Positions 8,473-16,913 are shown, counted from the stretch's first letter. The stretch: 64,000 nucleotides of DNA from Paenibacillus pabuli NBRC 13638 (GCF_001514495.1 NZ_BCNM01000014.1:62001-126000); one strand, 5' to 3'. The notes: a model not told the origin generated them from the letters alone. Translations and numbers: made by a program.

Positions 8473-8802
8473 ATGAGCCAGAACAAACTTACATCCGACC
8501 TACTGCGTGGCCATACCGATACGATGATATTACGGCTCTTATCCGAAGCTGACAGATATGGGTACGAGATCGTCAAAATGATTGCCGAACGTTCAGACGG
8601 TGAGTACGAATTAAAAGAAGCGACAATGTACTCCAGCGTCCGGCGACTTGAAGCAGAGGGCGATATCGAGTGGTATTGGGGTGATGAATCTCAAGGTGGA
8701 CGTCGTAAATATTTCAGGATAACCGAAAAGGGTAAGGCGACGTATGTCAGCAACAAAGACAACTGGGCGTACGCCAAGCGCGTTCTTGAAAACCTATTAT
8801 AA
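8473..8802 (+). CDS. PadR family transcriptional regulator
   Basis: This 109-residue winged-helix repressor shows the PadR pattern: LLRGHTDTMILRLLSEADRYGYEIVK at the start, then a recognition region ending in ATMYSSVRRLEAEGDIEWYW, and the wing GGRRKYFRITEKGKA. The start at 8473 follows GAGGTGAT; an in-frame TTG at 8458 is less likely. It heads an operon with the pentapeptide-repeat gene (14 bases downstream) and an ABC exporter. The promoter contains a dyad that it may bind. PadR proteins of this size often release DNA on binding an antimicrobial compound exported by the neighbouring pump, which fits here by analogy only. Confidence 0.94.
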   Translation: MSQNKLTSDLLRGHTDTMILRLLSEADRYGYEIVKMIAERSDGEYELKEATMYSSVRRLEAEGDIEWYWGDESQGGRRKYFRITEKGKATYVSNKDNWAYAKRVLENLL

Positions 8803-8816
8803 GGAGTGTTGAGGTT

Positions 8817-9680
8817 ATGAATGAGAAATTAACCCACTATTTGAACGGCGTTTTCGCACCGTATGACGGGGTGAAAAGCGTCACCGAATTAAAAGCAGAC
8901 CTGCACTCCGATTTGCAGGAGCGGTTCCGTGATCTCAAATCCGAGGGCAAGGATGATGAAACTGCTTTTGAAATGACCATTGAGAGCATTGGCGATATAG
9001 AGCAAACGGTACAGGAGGTCGCTAACCTCTCCCGCTCGCTGGAGCGGCAGGTGGTGACCAACTTTAGCGCAAGTAACCTGCCAACGAGCGACTTTGCAGG
9101 CGTGATCGCGCATAAAGGACAATTTAAGTCCAGCGCGTTGCGAGGCTCTAATTTCACCGCCGCGGACTTGACTGGCAGCTCGTTTTCCAGCAGCGATGTC
9201 CGAGATGCCAATTTTGACGGTGCTAATCTGACTGACTGCACCCTATCCACTCTCGACCTGGCAAATGTAAGCTTCAATCAATCCATTCTTGTACGTACAC
9301 ACTTCAGCAAATCGGGATTGGACGGAGCCAAATTCACAGGTGTACGACTGACCGACGTCACGTTCTCCTTGACCGATCTTCGAAAAACAATTTTCAAAAA
9401 TTGTATCTTTGACGGCGTGGAGTTCAAATCATCCGATCTGGGAGGACAGTGTTTTGACGGGCAAACCTTCATCGGCGTCAAGTTTGACAAGGCGGCATTG
9501 AACGAAGTTTCGTTTAAGAACGCTACACTCAAAAACGTATCATTTCCAACGTCTTCATGGTCAAGAAAATATTACCGTGCAATTAAAACCGTCTGCTTTG
9601 ACGGTGCGATGATGGATAAACTGACTTATGCCGCCCTTAAAGGCATGGATGCCAATCTGTCAAAAGTTACGGTTATATAA
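8817..9680 (+). CDS. Pentapeptide-repeat protein with a permease-prefix-like amino terminus
   Basis: The 287-residue protein has two parts. Residues 1-75 (YLNGVFAPYDGVKSVTELKA, then LHSDLQERFRDLKSEGKDDE) resemble the small helical prefix domain found in proteins co-encoded with PadR regulators. From about residue 80 to 260 there are repeated five-residue units with a central Leu or Phe (SNFTAADLTGSSF, DANFDGANLTD, and more), which build a right-handed beta-helix. There is no membrane segment. Such helices in Qnr-type proteins mimic DNA and protect gyrase, but most family members have no known task. It sits between padR and an ABC exporter in one operon, so a role in self-protection or sensing is possible. 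Confidence 0.9.
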   Translation: MNEKLTHYLNGVFAPYDGVKSVTELKADLHSDLQERFRDLKSEGKDDETAFEMTIESIGDIEQTVQEVANLSRSLERQVVTNFSASNLPTSDFAGVIAHKGQFKSSALRGSNFTAADLTGSSFSSSDVRDANFDGANLTDCTLSTLDLANVSFNQSILVRTHFSKSGLDGAKFTGVRLTDVTFSLTDLRKTIFKNCIFDGVEFKSSDLGGQCFDGQTFIGVKFDKAALNEVSFKNATLKNVSFPTSSWSRKYYRAIKTVCFDGAMMDKLTYAALKGMDANLSKVTVI

Positions 9681-9692
9681 GGAGGGGATTAT

Positions 9693-10454
9693 ATGCAAAA
9701 CAAGTCCATTCAAGTGATTGGCCTGCAAAAATCCTATAAGCAGCTTCAAGTCCTTAAGGGTGTGGATTTCGAGGTCGAAAGAGGTAGCATCTTCGCCCTG
9801 CTCGGTTCCAACGGTGCGGGCAAAACAACGGTTGTCAAAATCCTCACCACGTTGCTCCAAAAAGACAGCGGAACCGCCACCGTAAATGGATTCGATGTTG
9901 CAACAAAACCTGACCATGTGCGGCAGGCTATCAGTCTGACCGGGCAATTTGCCGCTGTGGACGAAATATTGACCGGAAGAGAAAACCTGATCATGATTGC
10001 CAAACTGCGATACCTCCAAAATCCACGTCAAGTTGCGGAAGATTTGCTTAAACGCTTCGACTTGATAGACGCCGCCGACCGCAGAGTATCAACGTATTCG
10101 GGTGGTATGCGCCGCAGGCTCGACATCGCTTTGAGCCTTGTGGGAAAACCGCAGATCATTTTCCTCGATGAGCCAACCACCGGCCTTGACCCCGAGGCAC
10201 GTATCGAGGTTTGGAAGATTGTAAAGGAGCTTTCGAACAGCGGTACGACGGTATTCCTGACCACGCAGTATCTAGAGGAAGCTGAGCAGCTTGCGGATCG
10301 AATTGCCATTCTGCATGAGGGCAAGATTATCGCCAGCGGCACCCTCTCGGATCTTAAAAAGATGATCCCGTCCGCAAAGGTGGAGTATGTGGAAAAGCAG
10401 CCGACATTGGAAGATATATTTCTCGCAATCATCGGTAAAAAGGAGGCCATGTAA
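9693..10454 (+). CDS. ABC exporter ATP-binding protein, DrrA-like
   Basis: The 253-residue ATPase has a Walker A motif (LLGSNGAGKTTVVK), Q-loop region, signature motif (YSGGMRRRLDIAL), Walker B (IIFLDEPTTGLDPEA) and the switch region TTQYLEEAEQLADRI that marks the DrrA/daunorubicin-resistance group. It energises the membrane protein encoded immediately downstream (stop and start are adjacent). Start at 9693 is preceded by AAGGAGGGG. Together with padR and the pentapeptide-repeat gene it suggests export of a drug or peptide, though the substrate is unknown. Confidence 0.95.
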   Translation: MQNKSIQVIGLQKSYKQLQVLKGVDFEVERGSIFALLGSNGAGKTTVVKILTTLLQKDSGTATVNGFDVATKPDHVRQAISLTGQFAAVDEILTGRENLIMIAKLRYLQNPRQVAEDLLKRFDLIDAADRRVSTYSGGMRRRLDIALSLVGKPQIIFLDEPTTGLDPEARIEVWKIVKELSNSGTTVFLTTQYLEEAEQLADRIAILHEGKIIASGTLSDLKKMIPSAKVEYVEKQPTLEDIFLAIIGKKEAM

Positions 10455-11228
10455 ATGGAAACAGAAACGGTAAAAAAACACTTTTTCAGCGATATGAGCG
10501 TTATGCTTGGACGTTCCATGCGTCATATTTCCCGCAGTATGGACACCATCGTTACAGTTACCATTATGCCCATCGCATTTATGCTGTTGTTCGTCTACGT
10601 GTTTGGCGGCGCCATTCAAACCGGAACAGAGAACTACGTAAATTATCTTTTGCCAGGCATACTGTTGATTGCCATTGCCAGTGGTATATCCTATACAGCT
10701 TACCGACTGTTTATCGATGTACAGCGGGGCATATTCGAGCGATTTCACTCCATGCCAATTTCGCGTTCTACCTTACTATGGGGGCATGTGCTGACATCAA
10801 TGGTCTCTAACGCTATATCGGTTGTCGTCATTATCCTGGTTGCATTGATCATGGGTTTTCGTTCATCAGCGGGTATACTGTCATGGCTTGGCGTAGCTGG
10901 CATACTCGCGCTGTTTACGCTCGCATTAACCTGGGTCGCAGCTATTGCTGGACTGTCTGCCAAAACCGTGGATGGCGCAAGTGCCTTCTCCTACCCGATT
11001 ATATTCCTCCCTTTTATCAGCTCTGCATTTGTGCCCACCGAATCGATGCCTTCCGTCGTTCGCGCCTTTGCTGAAAACCAACCGGTAACCTCGATCGTCG
11101 AAGCTATTCGTGCACTCCTGTTAGGTCAGCCCGTAGGCAATGATATATGGGTCGCACTTGCATGGTGTATCGGTATTTTGTTTATAGCTTATTTTTTCGC
11201 AATGAAAGTATATCAAAAACGGGTGTGA
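10455..11228 (+). CDS. ABC-2 type exporter permease, DrrB-like
   Basis: The 257-residue membrane protein has about six hydrophobic segments, beginning with MDTIVTVTIMPIAFMLLFVYVFGG, and the ABC-2 pattern in the fourth and fifth segments (FSYPIIFLPFISSAFVPTESMP, shown here with the typical P-hairpin). It is the transport channel partner of the DrrA-like ATPase; the start codon follows the ATPase stop without a gap, and the AAGGAGG site lies inside the end of the ATPase gene. It ends the padR operon. A hairpin lies further downstream at 11390. Confidence 0.94.
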   Translation: METETVKKHFFSDMSVMLGRSMRHISRSMDTIVTVTIMPIAFMLLFVYVFGGAIQTGTENYVNYLLPGILLIAIASGISYTAYRLFIDVQRGIFERFHSMPISRSTLLWGHVLTSMVSNAISVVVIILVALIMGFRSSAGILSWLGVAGILALFTLALTWVAAIAGLSAKTVDGASAFSYPIIFLPFISSAFVPTESMPSVVRAFAENQPVTSIVEAIRALLLGQPVGNDIWVALAWCIGILFIAYFFAMKVYQKRV

Positions 11229-11389
11229 GAACAGAGTAATTCTCTGCATTACACCTCCCTTAGACTACTCACTATAATGTGTTAAATGTTTAATTAAGCT
11301 TAAGTCTTTAATGTTTATCCTCCTTAGTTCTATTCCATCTGCTACGAACTTTTATTCTGTGCTTTCGATATAATTAGGTTAATAAAAAC

Positions 11390-11427
11390 AACAAGCGAGT
11401 TACGCTTTAACGCGCAGCTCGCTTGTT
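11390..11427 (-). terminator. Hairpin terminator in a 321-base gap between convergent operons
   Basis: ACAAGCGAG pairs with CTCGCTTGT with a long partly paired loop. Only the minus-strand side has a following T-rich stretch (TTGTTTTTATT), so it most likely ends the anti-sigma gene transcript. The rest of 11229-11549 shows no gene. Confidence 0.65.
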
Positions 11428-11549
11428 CATGATAAGTATTATACAATCTATCTGTTCACCACACATTCAGAACGTAATAAAAAGCGAACAAAGCACATGC
11501 GCGCCCTGTCCACTTTTCTTGATGGATGTATTCCTATACTGGCTTCACC

Positions 11550-12521
11550 TTACTCGCTCAGGTTGTTCCAGAACGCCCGGAATGCGCCTTTCTCCATCTC
11601 GAAGAATACGGGCACATTACCATAACGCACAAGACCTTCACCGAACAGGACCAATTGCACCTTCGTCTTGTCTTCCAGCGTCAGGTAGATCATTTTGCGA
11701 TCTTGTTGGCCGTAGAGATGCTCTTCCAGTTCCGGACTAGTTGCTACGGGTTTGGCGGCATATAGTGCCGAGATGAAGCTGTCCAGCGAGCCGTCTGCTG
11801 CCAGCGGCTGAAGCTGCTGCAAGCCGTTGTTCCAACTGGCGAAGGTTTCCCACTGCGCTGAAGCGACCTTGCCTTCGAGATGAAGCTTGCCGATCAGGTC
11901 GGATCCGCTGGTGATGGTGATGCCGTTGTTCTGGTCAAACAGTTGGGCATATACCTGGCCATCGATTTCGGTGTAGGACATGATTCGGAAGTTGGTGTCG
12001 TAGCCGTTCACTGCATAGATGTCCGCTTCGCCGATGTTGGAGGCCAGCTCCGTATATTGTTCCTGGCTGCTTAGCTCATGAATACCACCTTTCGTGGTAC
12101 CGAGCTTCTCGCCGCGCAGGGCAAGCGCATCCGCACCGTCAATCGTGGTAGGAGACTGTGTATAAACGTTGCCCTGATAAACAACCAGTTGAAGCATATT
12201 GGCCATCGCGCCATTGCCCTTTGCATCCGGCAGCTCCGTCTTCGGAATTACCACCGGGTCGAACGACGCGCCCGGCGTCCCCTGTGCCATTTGTGTCACT
12301 GGTGTGGCCGGTCCCTTCACTTGCTGCCATACGCTTGGCGCTGCCAGTCCGATGCTGGCGGCGATGACGACGCTTGCTGCAATATAAAGAGGTTTATGCT
12401 GACGTTTTGGCTTCTGCTGTTGCGTGTTCAAGGTCTGCTCTATCCGTTTTTTCATTTGCTCATTTGTTTTCATATGATTCACCGCTTTCTTGTAATTTCG
12501 TTTGAATTGTTCTTCGTTCAT
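11550..12521 (-). CDS. Putative membrane-anchored anti-sigma factor
   Basis: The 323-residue protein has a cytoplasmic basic amino-terminal segment of about 45 residues, one membrane span (YIAASVVIAASIGLAAPSVW, about residues 46-65), and a large extracytoplasmic part with no motif I recognise. It overlaps the ECF sigma gene by an ATGA, the arrangement usual for a sigma factor and its membrane-bound inhibitor. The amino-terminal part would bind the sigma factor and the outer part would sense a cell-envelope signal; both roles are inferred from context because the anti-sigma domain is not a clear ZAS zinc-binding type. Confidence 0.8.
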   Translation of the reverse strand: MNEEQFKRNYKKAVNHMKTNEQMKKRIEQTLNTQQQKPKRQHKPLYIAASVVIAASIGLAAPSVWQQVKGPATPVTQMAQGTPGASFDPVVIPKTELPDAKGNGAMANMLQLVVYQGNVYTQSPTTIDGADALALRGEKLGTTKGGIHELSSQEQYTELASNIGEADIYAVNGYDTNFRIMSYTEIDGQVYAQLFDQNNGITITSGSDLIGKLHLEGKVASAQWETFASWNNGLQQLQPLAADGSLDSFISALYAAKPVATSPELEEHLYGQQDRKMIYLTLEDKTKVQLVLFGEGLVRYGNVPVFFEMEKGAFRAFWNNLSE

Positions 12522-13012
12522 TGGGGTTCTTCTCCTTCCAGCTCCAGTTTTAACAGCTGTCTTCCACGCTTCAATCGCATCTTCACAGCAGATTCGCTGA
12601 TCTGCAAAATCTCGCTGATTGCTCGAACCGGATAATCTTCGTAATAGTACAGATGAACCACCGATCTATACTTGACGGGCAGTGACAGTACAAGTTCGAT
12701 TAGCGCCTGATCTTCGGGATCGTCTGTCGTAAAGGGATCTGCTCCTTCCATCTTGACCTCCCGTTTGCGCCAGCCTCTGCCTAATAAGGATTTGCAATGA
12801 TTGGTGATGACCCGGATCAGCCATGCTTTCTGATGCTCTGCATCGTTGAACGTAGGGGCTTTTTCTATAAGTTTGATGAACGTATCCTGAGTGGCTTCCT
12901 CCGCGTCCTCCCGTCTGCCGAGGTGTACCATGGCAATCCGGAACAGCGTATCCGCGTAAGTCTCATAGACTTTCATCACATGATCGCCCGACTGGGGCAC
13001 TGATCGCTGCAT
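12518..13012 (-). CDS. RNA polymerase sigma factor, ECF subfamily
   Basis: At 164 residues this has only sigma regions 2 and 4. Region 2 shows YADTLFRIAMVHLGRREDAEEATQDTF, including the RREDAEEATQDTF core-binding stretch, and region 4 the helix-turn-helix YPVRAISEILQISESAVKMRLKRGR. The start at 13012 has an AAAGGAGGG site. It is co-transcribed with a membrane protein that probably holds it inactive. ECF factors usually activate their own promoter, but I could not define a convincing -35/-10 pair upstream. Confidence 0.95.
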   Translation of the reverse strand: MQRSVPQSGDHVMKVYETYADTLFRIAMVHLGRREDAEEATQDTFIKLIEKAPTFNDAEHQKAWLIRVITNHCKSLLGRGWRKREVKMEGADPFTTDDPEDQALIELVLSLPVKYRSVVHLYYYEDYPVRAISEILQISESAVKMRLKRGRQLLKLELEGEEPQ

Positions 13013-13336
13013 GATTGTGATGCCCTCCTTTGTACCTCAAACACTCTTAAGGACGGCATTCGGTCACATTTTGTTAAAAAAATTTAATGTTAGAATATTC
13101 ATCTATCCGCCATTTAGGATAAAAGCTTGTACGAAAAACAAAAAAAGCCGCTAAAATAGCGACTTTCGATGGGATTATATTTGTTGCCCTCCACTAAAAT
13201 AAATCAATGATCCAGTTGTGTAGACGTTAGACGTTGTTGCCTATTGACTAATATATATTTGGATGCTGTAAGTAGAATAAATTCATCAGGATTGCATGTT
13301 TCGTCTAAAGCAGCTGTGATTCACATTTGCACATCA
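13013..13336. other. Intergenic region with a repeat-type terminator
   Basis: The 324 bases between the sigma gene start and the RCC1-repeat gene stop hold no gene. A minus-strand terminator lies at 13140-13164. The stretch up to 13100 is AT-rich and likely carries the sigma gene promoter. Confidence 0.6.
13140..13164 (-). terminator. Intrinsic terminator downstream of the RCC1-repeat gene
   Basis: On the minus strand GTCGCTATTTTAGCGGC forms a seven-base stem with one G-T pair and a TTT loop, followed by seven Ts. It is 170 bases past the gene stop. Its sequence is nearly the same as the terminators at 6169 and 35663. Confidence 0.7.
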
Positions 13337-14233
13337 CTAATTACCAGGTAGTTGGATGCCGCGCCAGCCGTTTACATCGCATTGTCCATATTCATTATCA
13401 CCCACAGCCACCATTGTGCCATCTGATTTAAGACCGAGCGTATGAGCACAACCCGCAGCTACCGCCACAATATCATGCCAGCCACTTACATCGCATTGCC
13501 CATGTTTATTTCCACCTACAGCCACCACTGTACCGTTCGAAACAAGACCGATGGTATGATAACTGCCTGCCGCGATCGCCACCATTTCGCTCCAGCCATC
13601 TACATCGCATTGGCCATGCTTGTTTCCACCCACAGCCATCACCGTACCGTCCGATTTAAGCCCGACGGTATGCAGGTAACCGGCAGCTACCGCCACGATC
13701 TTGCGCCAACTCTTCACCATGCATTGACCATACCGATTATTACCTACACTTTCCGCGGTGCCGTCCGATGTAAGCCCAATGGTGTGCCAGTCACCCGCAG
13801 CTACTGCCACCATATCACGCCAGCCGTTTACATTGCATTGGCCTTCAACATTCCGACCTACAGCCACCACTGTTCCATCTGATTTTAGCCCGATACTACA
13901 ACGCCACCCCGCAGCAACCGCTATCATATCGTGCCAGTTGTTTACATTGCATTGGTCATGCTTGTTCCAGCCCACAGCCGCCACTGTACCGTTCGAAACA
14001 AGACCAATGCTATGAGCATTCCCCGTGTTCGTTGCCATATGTACATTTCCGGCAGCAACCTCCACGATCTCCTGCCAGCCGCTTACATCACATTGGCCAT
14101 ATTTATTATCACCCACAGCCATCACTGTTCCGTCCGATGCAAGAGCTAAGGTGTGACGTGGACCCGCCGCTATGGTATGTTTGGGCCATCTTTTCGTGAT
14201 GTCATTCTCCTCCCATCGTTTCAAATCATTCAT
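13337..14233 (-). CDS. RCC1-repeat (beta-propeller) protein
   Basis: This 298-residue protein is almost wholly made of repeats of about 43 residues with the core pattern VAVGxNxxGQCDVxGW followed by VAVAAGxxHTxGLxSDGT. Seven or so copies are visible, enough for one seven-bladed RCC1-like propeller. There is no signal peptide. Bacterial RCC1 proteins lack a general function; the propeller is usually a protein-interaction platform. I chose the ATG at 14233 because GGA lies just before it; it overlaps the end of the P-loop kinase gene by eight bases, which hints at coupling. The high repeat identity suggests recent internal duplication. Confidence 0.9.
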   Translation of the reverse strand: MNDLKRWEENDITKRWPKHTIAAGPRHTLALASDGTVMAVGDNKYGQCDVSGWQEIVEVAAGNVHMATNTGNAHSIGLVSNGTVAAVGWNKHDQCNVNNWHDMIAVAAGWRCSIGLKSDGTVVAVGRNVEGQCNVNGWRDMVAVAAGDWHTIGLTSDGTAESVGNNRYGQCMVKSWRKIVAVAAGYLHTVGLKSDGTVMAVGGNKHGQCDVDGWSEMVAIAAGSYHTIGLVSNGTVVAVGGNKHGQCDVSGWHDIVAVAAGCAHTLGLKSDGTMVAVGDNEYGQCDVNGWRGIQLPGN

Positions 14234-14750
14234 TTTTTCCAAAATGAAGTAAAATATCATCTACAGATTGTTCTGGTGACTGCTCCGAATTGTCCAGCCA
14301 AAACCCGACTTTAGGTGTTTCCTTTAAAAACGCCGAGTACAAATATTCCACCGTAAAACCAGTGTACCCGACTTTTCCTCTACGTTGCTCACGTTCGGCG
14401 ATCACCTCTACATTGGGACACAGCACAACTACCTGAACCGGGTAATCCTTTAATTGCTCTATCATATAGGATAATTCCGCTCCATAATAATTGTCCTGTA
14501 AAACAACTGAAAAACCATTATCGTAATAGGTTTTTGCAGCATTTACGGCTAATCGATAACGCATATATAATTGACGGACTGCTTCTTCGGATGGTTCTGC
14601 GGACATGTCTTCGCGTCCGGAAACAATCATGCGACGAAAAACATCGCCACGCAGATGAACACATTTGCCCAGTTTGGAAGCCAGCAACTCGGATATCGTT
14701 GATTTCCCAGAAGCCATAACTCCTGTGATTAAATACATCGTTTCTCTCAT
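14226..14750 (-). CDS. Small P-loop kinase / AAA family ATPase
   Basis: The 174-residue protein begins with a Walker A motif (LITGVMASGKSTISELL). It continues with HLRGDVFRRM, a long helical region, and a base-region EREQRRGKVGY resembling the lid of small nucleotide or shikimate/gluconate-type kinases and of chloramphenicol phosphotransferases. The substrate is unknown. The start at 14750 follows AAGGAGGG. It overlaps the RCC1-repeat gene and is 62 bases downstream of a phosphotransferase gene, so the three may be transcribed together. It might modify a small molecule such as an antibiotic, an inference from family resemblance. Confidence 0.85.
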   Translation of the reverse strand: MRETMYLITGVMASGKSTISELLASKLGKCVHLRGDVFRRMIVSGREDMSAEPSEEAVRQLYMRYRLAVNAAKTYYDNGFSVVLQDNYYGAELSYMIEQLKDYPVQVVVLCPNVEVIAEREQRRGKVGYTGFTVEYLYSAFLKETPKVGFWLDNSEQSPEQSVDDILLHFGKNE

Positions 14751-14812
14751 GGTGAACCCTCCTTGCTCCTATTCAACTATAATGTATACCGTATTCAATA
14801 TGGTTTTTTAAC

Positions 14813-15703
14813 TCATAACAACTCATAACCCACTGATTTTTGCAAAACAATTATACTTTCCTGAAGAAACGATTGGTTTTTTTCCACACCTCTGTTTTTA
14901 CACCAAACAACCGCACTGAAAGCATCGTAAAAATTATAGAATGGCAGCACGATATCCAGGTTTAAGATAGGGCGAATCGTTCGATAACCTTCGATATACG
15001 GGGACTTTGTTTTCGGGTTCACTTCCCAAATATATCTATTCATTTTAGTGAAATCAATTTCAGAAGAGCCACCGCGTGCACTCTCAAAATCAATAATACC
15101 AGTAACCTTGTCGCTGTTCACTAATATATTACCAGGTCTAAAATCCATATGAACAAAACATGGTCCGTCCGGATCGGGTAAAGCAGAGAAAACACCATCA
15201 AAGTGAAGAATACATCTTTCATACAATTCTGGATCAAGCAGTTCTTTGCAAGGCTCTTTCCAGTTTTCAAAATTATTTTTAATATGGAGTCTCCAATTAT
15301 TTTGGTCAAGCAACTTAAATCCATTGAGCCCATGGTAACCGTATCCTGGAGCTTTTACTTCATGGAGCATTGCATGATACATGCCAATCTGAAAAGAAAG
15401 CTTCTCATCGATATCTTTTGTACAAGGCACACCTTGAATTGCCGAAAGAAGCAAGGCCCCAGTTGTACTTTCATCTCCATGCCAAATGTCCAATACCTTG
15501 GGAACAGGTATTACGTCCTTCAATGTTTCAAGCACTTGAAATTCACGGATCAGTTTATCCTTGTTAAAAGGGATTTTTACATAGACATTTTCTCCACTCA
15601 TAAGAGTAAGTTTGTATACAGCTGAACTGAATGAATCTGGCACATCTTCTATATTCAAAACGTTTAACTTTAGCTTTTCTATCACATTTAAAATGGAACA
15701 CAT
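14813..15703 (-). CDS. Aminoglycoside phosphotransferase (APH) family kinase
   Basis: The 296-residue protein has the APH/choline-kinase fold. The catalytic loop reads FVHMDFRPGNILV, with the aspartate base and asparagine, and the metal-binding segment is GIIDFESARGG. The amino-terminal lobe has the KLTLMSGENVYVKIP lysine strand. The start at 15703 follows AGGAGG. Members phosphorylate aminoglycosides, macrolides, or sugars and amino-sugar alcohols; which applies here is unclear. It lies 67 bases downstream of the T-box-controlled GNAT gene, so it may be partly under that control. Confidence 0.92.
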   Translation of the reverse strand: MCSILNVIEKLKLNVLNIEDVPDSFSSAVYKLTLMSGENVYVKIPFNKDKLIREFQVLETLKDVIPVPKVLDIWHGDESTTGALLLSAIQGVPCTKDIDEKLSFQIGMYHAMLHEVKAPGYGYHGLNGFKLLDQNNWRLHIKNNFENWKEPCKELLDPELYERCILHFDGVFSALPDPDGPCFVHMDFRPGNILVNSDKVTGIIDFESARGGSSEIDFTKMNRYIWEVNPKTKSPYIEGYRTIRPILNLDIVLPFYNFYDAFSAVVWCKNRGVEKNQSFLQESIIVLQKSVGYELL

Positions 15704-15770
15704 AAAAGAGTACCTCCTGTATTGTTAACAAGCGATCATTGCGATTGGTTCCCGAATCCTTTTCTCGCAC

Positions 15771-16580
15771 CTACCTGAATTTGATGTCAACGACTTTTCC
15801 ACGTTCTTGGAAACCTATATTCTGATACACCTTATTCGAATCCGGGTTCTTTAAGTCGGCATATAACATCGGTTCTAACCCTTCAGATTCAAGGACCGAA
15901 CATATTTCAGCCACAAGGGCACTGGCATATCCCCTCTTACGGAAGAGAGATGGCGTGTATACTGCGTTAATTCGTGCATGTCTAGGCGAACGATGTGCAA
16001 TGTTAGCCATTGAAACAGGAAGACGATCTACATACCAGAGATATACATTCCCTGCCTTGACCATTTCCTCTGCTGTTGAAATCTGACTAGCCGGATCAAC
16101 GATGACCCCGTAAGCCCCTTCTGAGAATCCTGCCAAGAACGCTGCTACGATCTCCACATGATGTCTCGTCGCTTGATGCATTGTCCCGCGTACGTTATGT
16201 GGTTTTTTTACTTCTGAACAAGAGTAAGATTCCATGATCATATGAGGAAAATATGGAACATCATTGGTCTCGGAATACATCTGTGCAAAGTGTTCTACCA
16301 TCGTTGGATCACCAGATACACCTGGCACTGCCGTTCCGTTGAGTAATTCTACGAGTTCTTGGAAAACGTTGTGCCTTCTATCTTCTTCGAGTTCTTTGGA
16401 GACCCACAACCAAGCGTTCTGGCCTTCCGATTGGGCAAAGATCATTTGTTCATCCGTTGTTTTTAGGCATTTAGAGTTTCTTGACTCACATATGCGATGA
16501 AGGAGATTGTATTGAACTTCATCCGCTAAAAACATTGTCTGACTAAGTACTTGATCATTCATATCCCATTTTTGCAACAT
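15771..16580 (-). CDS. GNAT family N-acetyltransferase under T-box control
   Basis: The 269-residue protein has a carboxyl-terminal GNAT domain. The acetyl-CoA-binding motif is seen in VYTPSLFRKRGYASALVAEI (residues about 210-230) and the following LYADLKNPDSNKVYQNIGF matches motif B. The amino-terminal 120 residues are of the kind found in GNATs annotated as acting on amino acids or aminoacyl substrates. The start at 16580 follows GAGGAGG. A T-box leader immediately upstream ties expression to uncharged tRNA, so the substrate could be an amino acid or aminoacyl compound; that is an inference. Confidence 0.9.
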   Translation of the reverse strand: MLQKWDMNDQVLSQTMFLADEVQYNLLHRICESRNSKCLKTTDEQMIFAQSEGQNAWLWVSKELEEDRRHNVFQELVELLNGTAVPGVSGDPTMVEHFAQMYSETNDVPYFPHMIMESYSCSEVKKPHNVRGTMHQATRHHVEIVAAFLAGFSEGAYGVIVDPASQISTAEEMVKAGNVYLWYVDRLPVSMANIAHRSPRHARINAVYTPSLFRKRGYASALVAEICSVLESEGLEPMLYADLKNPDSNKVYQNIGFQERGKVVDIKFR

Positions 16581-16589
16581 TTCGGTTCC

Positions 16590-16880
16590 TCCTCGGTTGA
16601 TCCTATAAACATCAAAAAGACCCCGTCCCATGAGGGACGGAGTCATCTCCGCGTTACCACCCTGATTGGTGTATGAATGAATACACCCACTCGCCATCGT
16701 CCAACAACGATGCTTCTTTGTAACGGCAGAATCCCGGGCCCGTCTACTATAAGTTCGGGGGCCTGCTCAGAGGCGATTTTTGATAAGGATATCCGCTGCC
16801 TCGCACCAACCGGCAGTTCTCTGAACGGCGTTTCCGAATCGACTTGTCCTCTTCATCGCATTTCAATGAAATTAATTAAA
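16590..16880 (-). ncRNA. T-box riboswitch leader upstream of the GNAT gene
   Basis: Reading leftward, Stem I begins with GCGATGAAGAGGAC (about 16859-16846) and closes with ATCGCC; the distal part contains GTTGGTGCGAGGCAG. The T-box sequence AGGGTGGTAACGCGG (near 16664-16650) is diagnostic; its complement base-pairs with the tRNA acceptor end in the antiterminator. A terminator follows. The best specifier codon is ATC (isoleucine) at 16784-16782, in the loop reading TATCAAAA just before the closing stem; this assignment is tentative. A TTGACA -35 box (16913-16908) and TATAGT -10 box (16889-16884) with 18-base spacing precede it. Confidence 0.93.
16614..16644 (-). terminator. T-box terminator hairpin
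   Basis: GACTCCGTCCC pairs with GGGACGGGGTC across a TCAT loop, followed by five Ts. It begins right after the T-box sequence, so it competes with the antiterminator. Confidence 0.95.
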
Positions 16881-16883
16881 TTC

Positions 16884-16913
16884 ACTATATTGGATTAAGG
16901 AATATTTTGTCAA
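16884..16913 (-). promoter_or_regulatory. Sigma-A promoter of the T-box/GNAT transcript
   Basis: TTGACA (16913-16908) and TATAGT (16889-16884) are separated by 18 bases, with a likely transcription start near 16877. The leader length to the start codon is about 300 bases. Confidence 0.8.

Noticed and set aside
11550..12635. Several plus-strand frames over the anti-sigma gene
   Set aside because: They lie opposite a clear gene with proper start and domain pattern and have no recognisable motifs themselves.
13060..13100. Possible ECF promoter before the sigma gene
   Set aside because: I could not find a convincing -35 and -10 pair with correct spacing.
13442..14149. Histidine- and threonine-rich plus-strand frames opposite the RCC1 gene
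   Set aside because: Their repeats only mirror the RCC1 repeats of the other strand.
16677..16898. Plus-strand frame over the T-box leader
   Set aside because: The region is fully explained by a structured RNA on the other strand.
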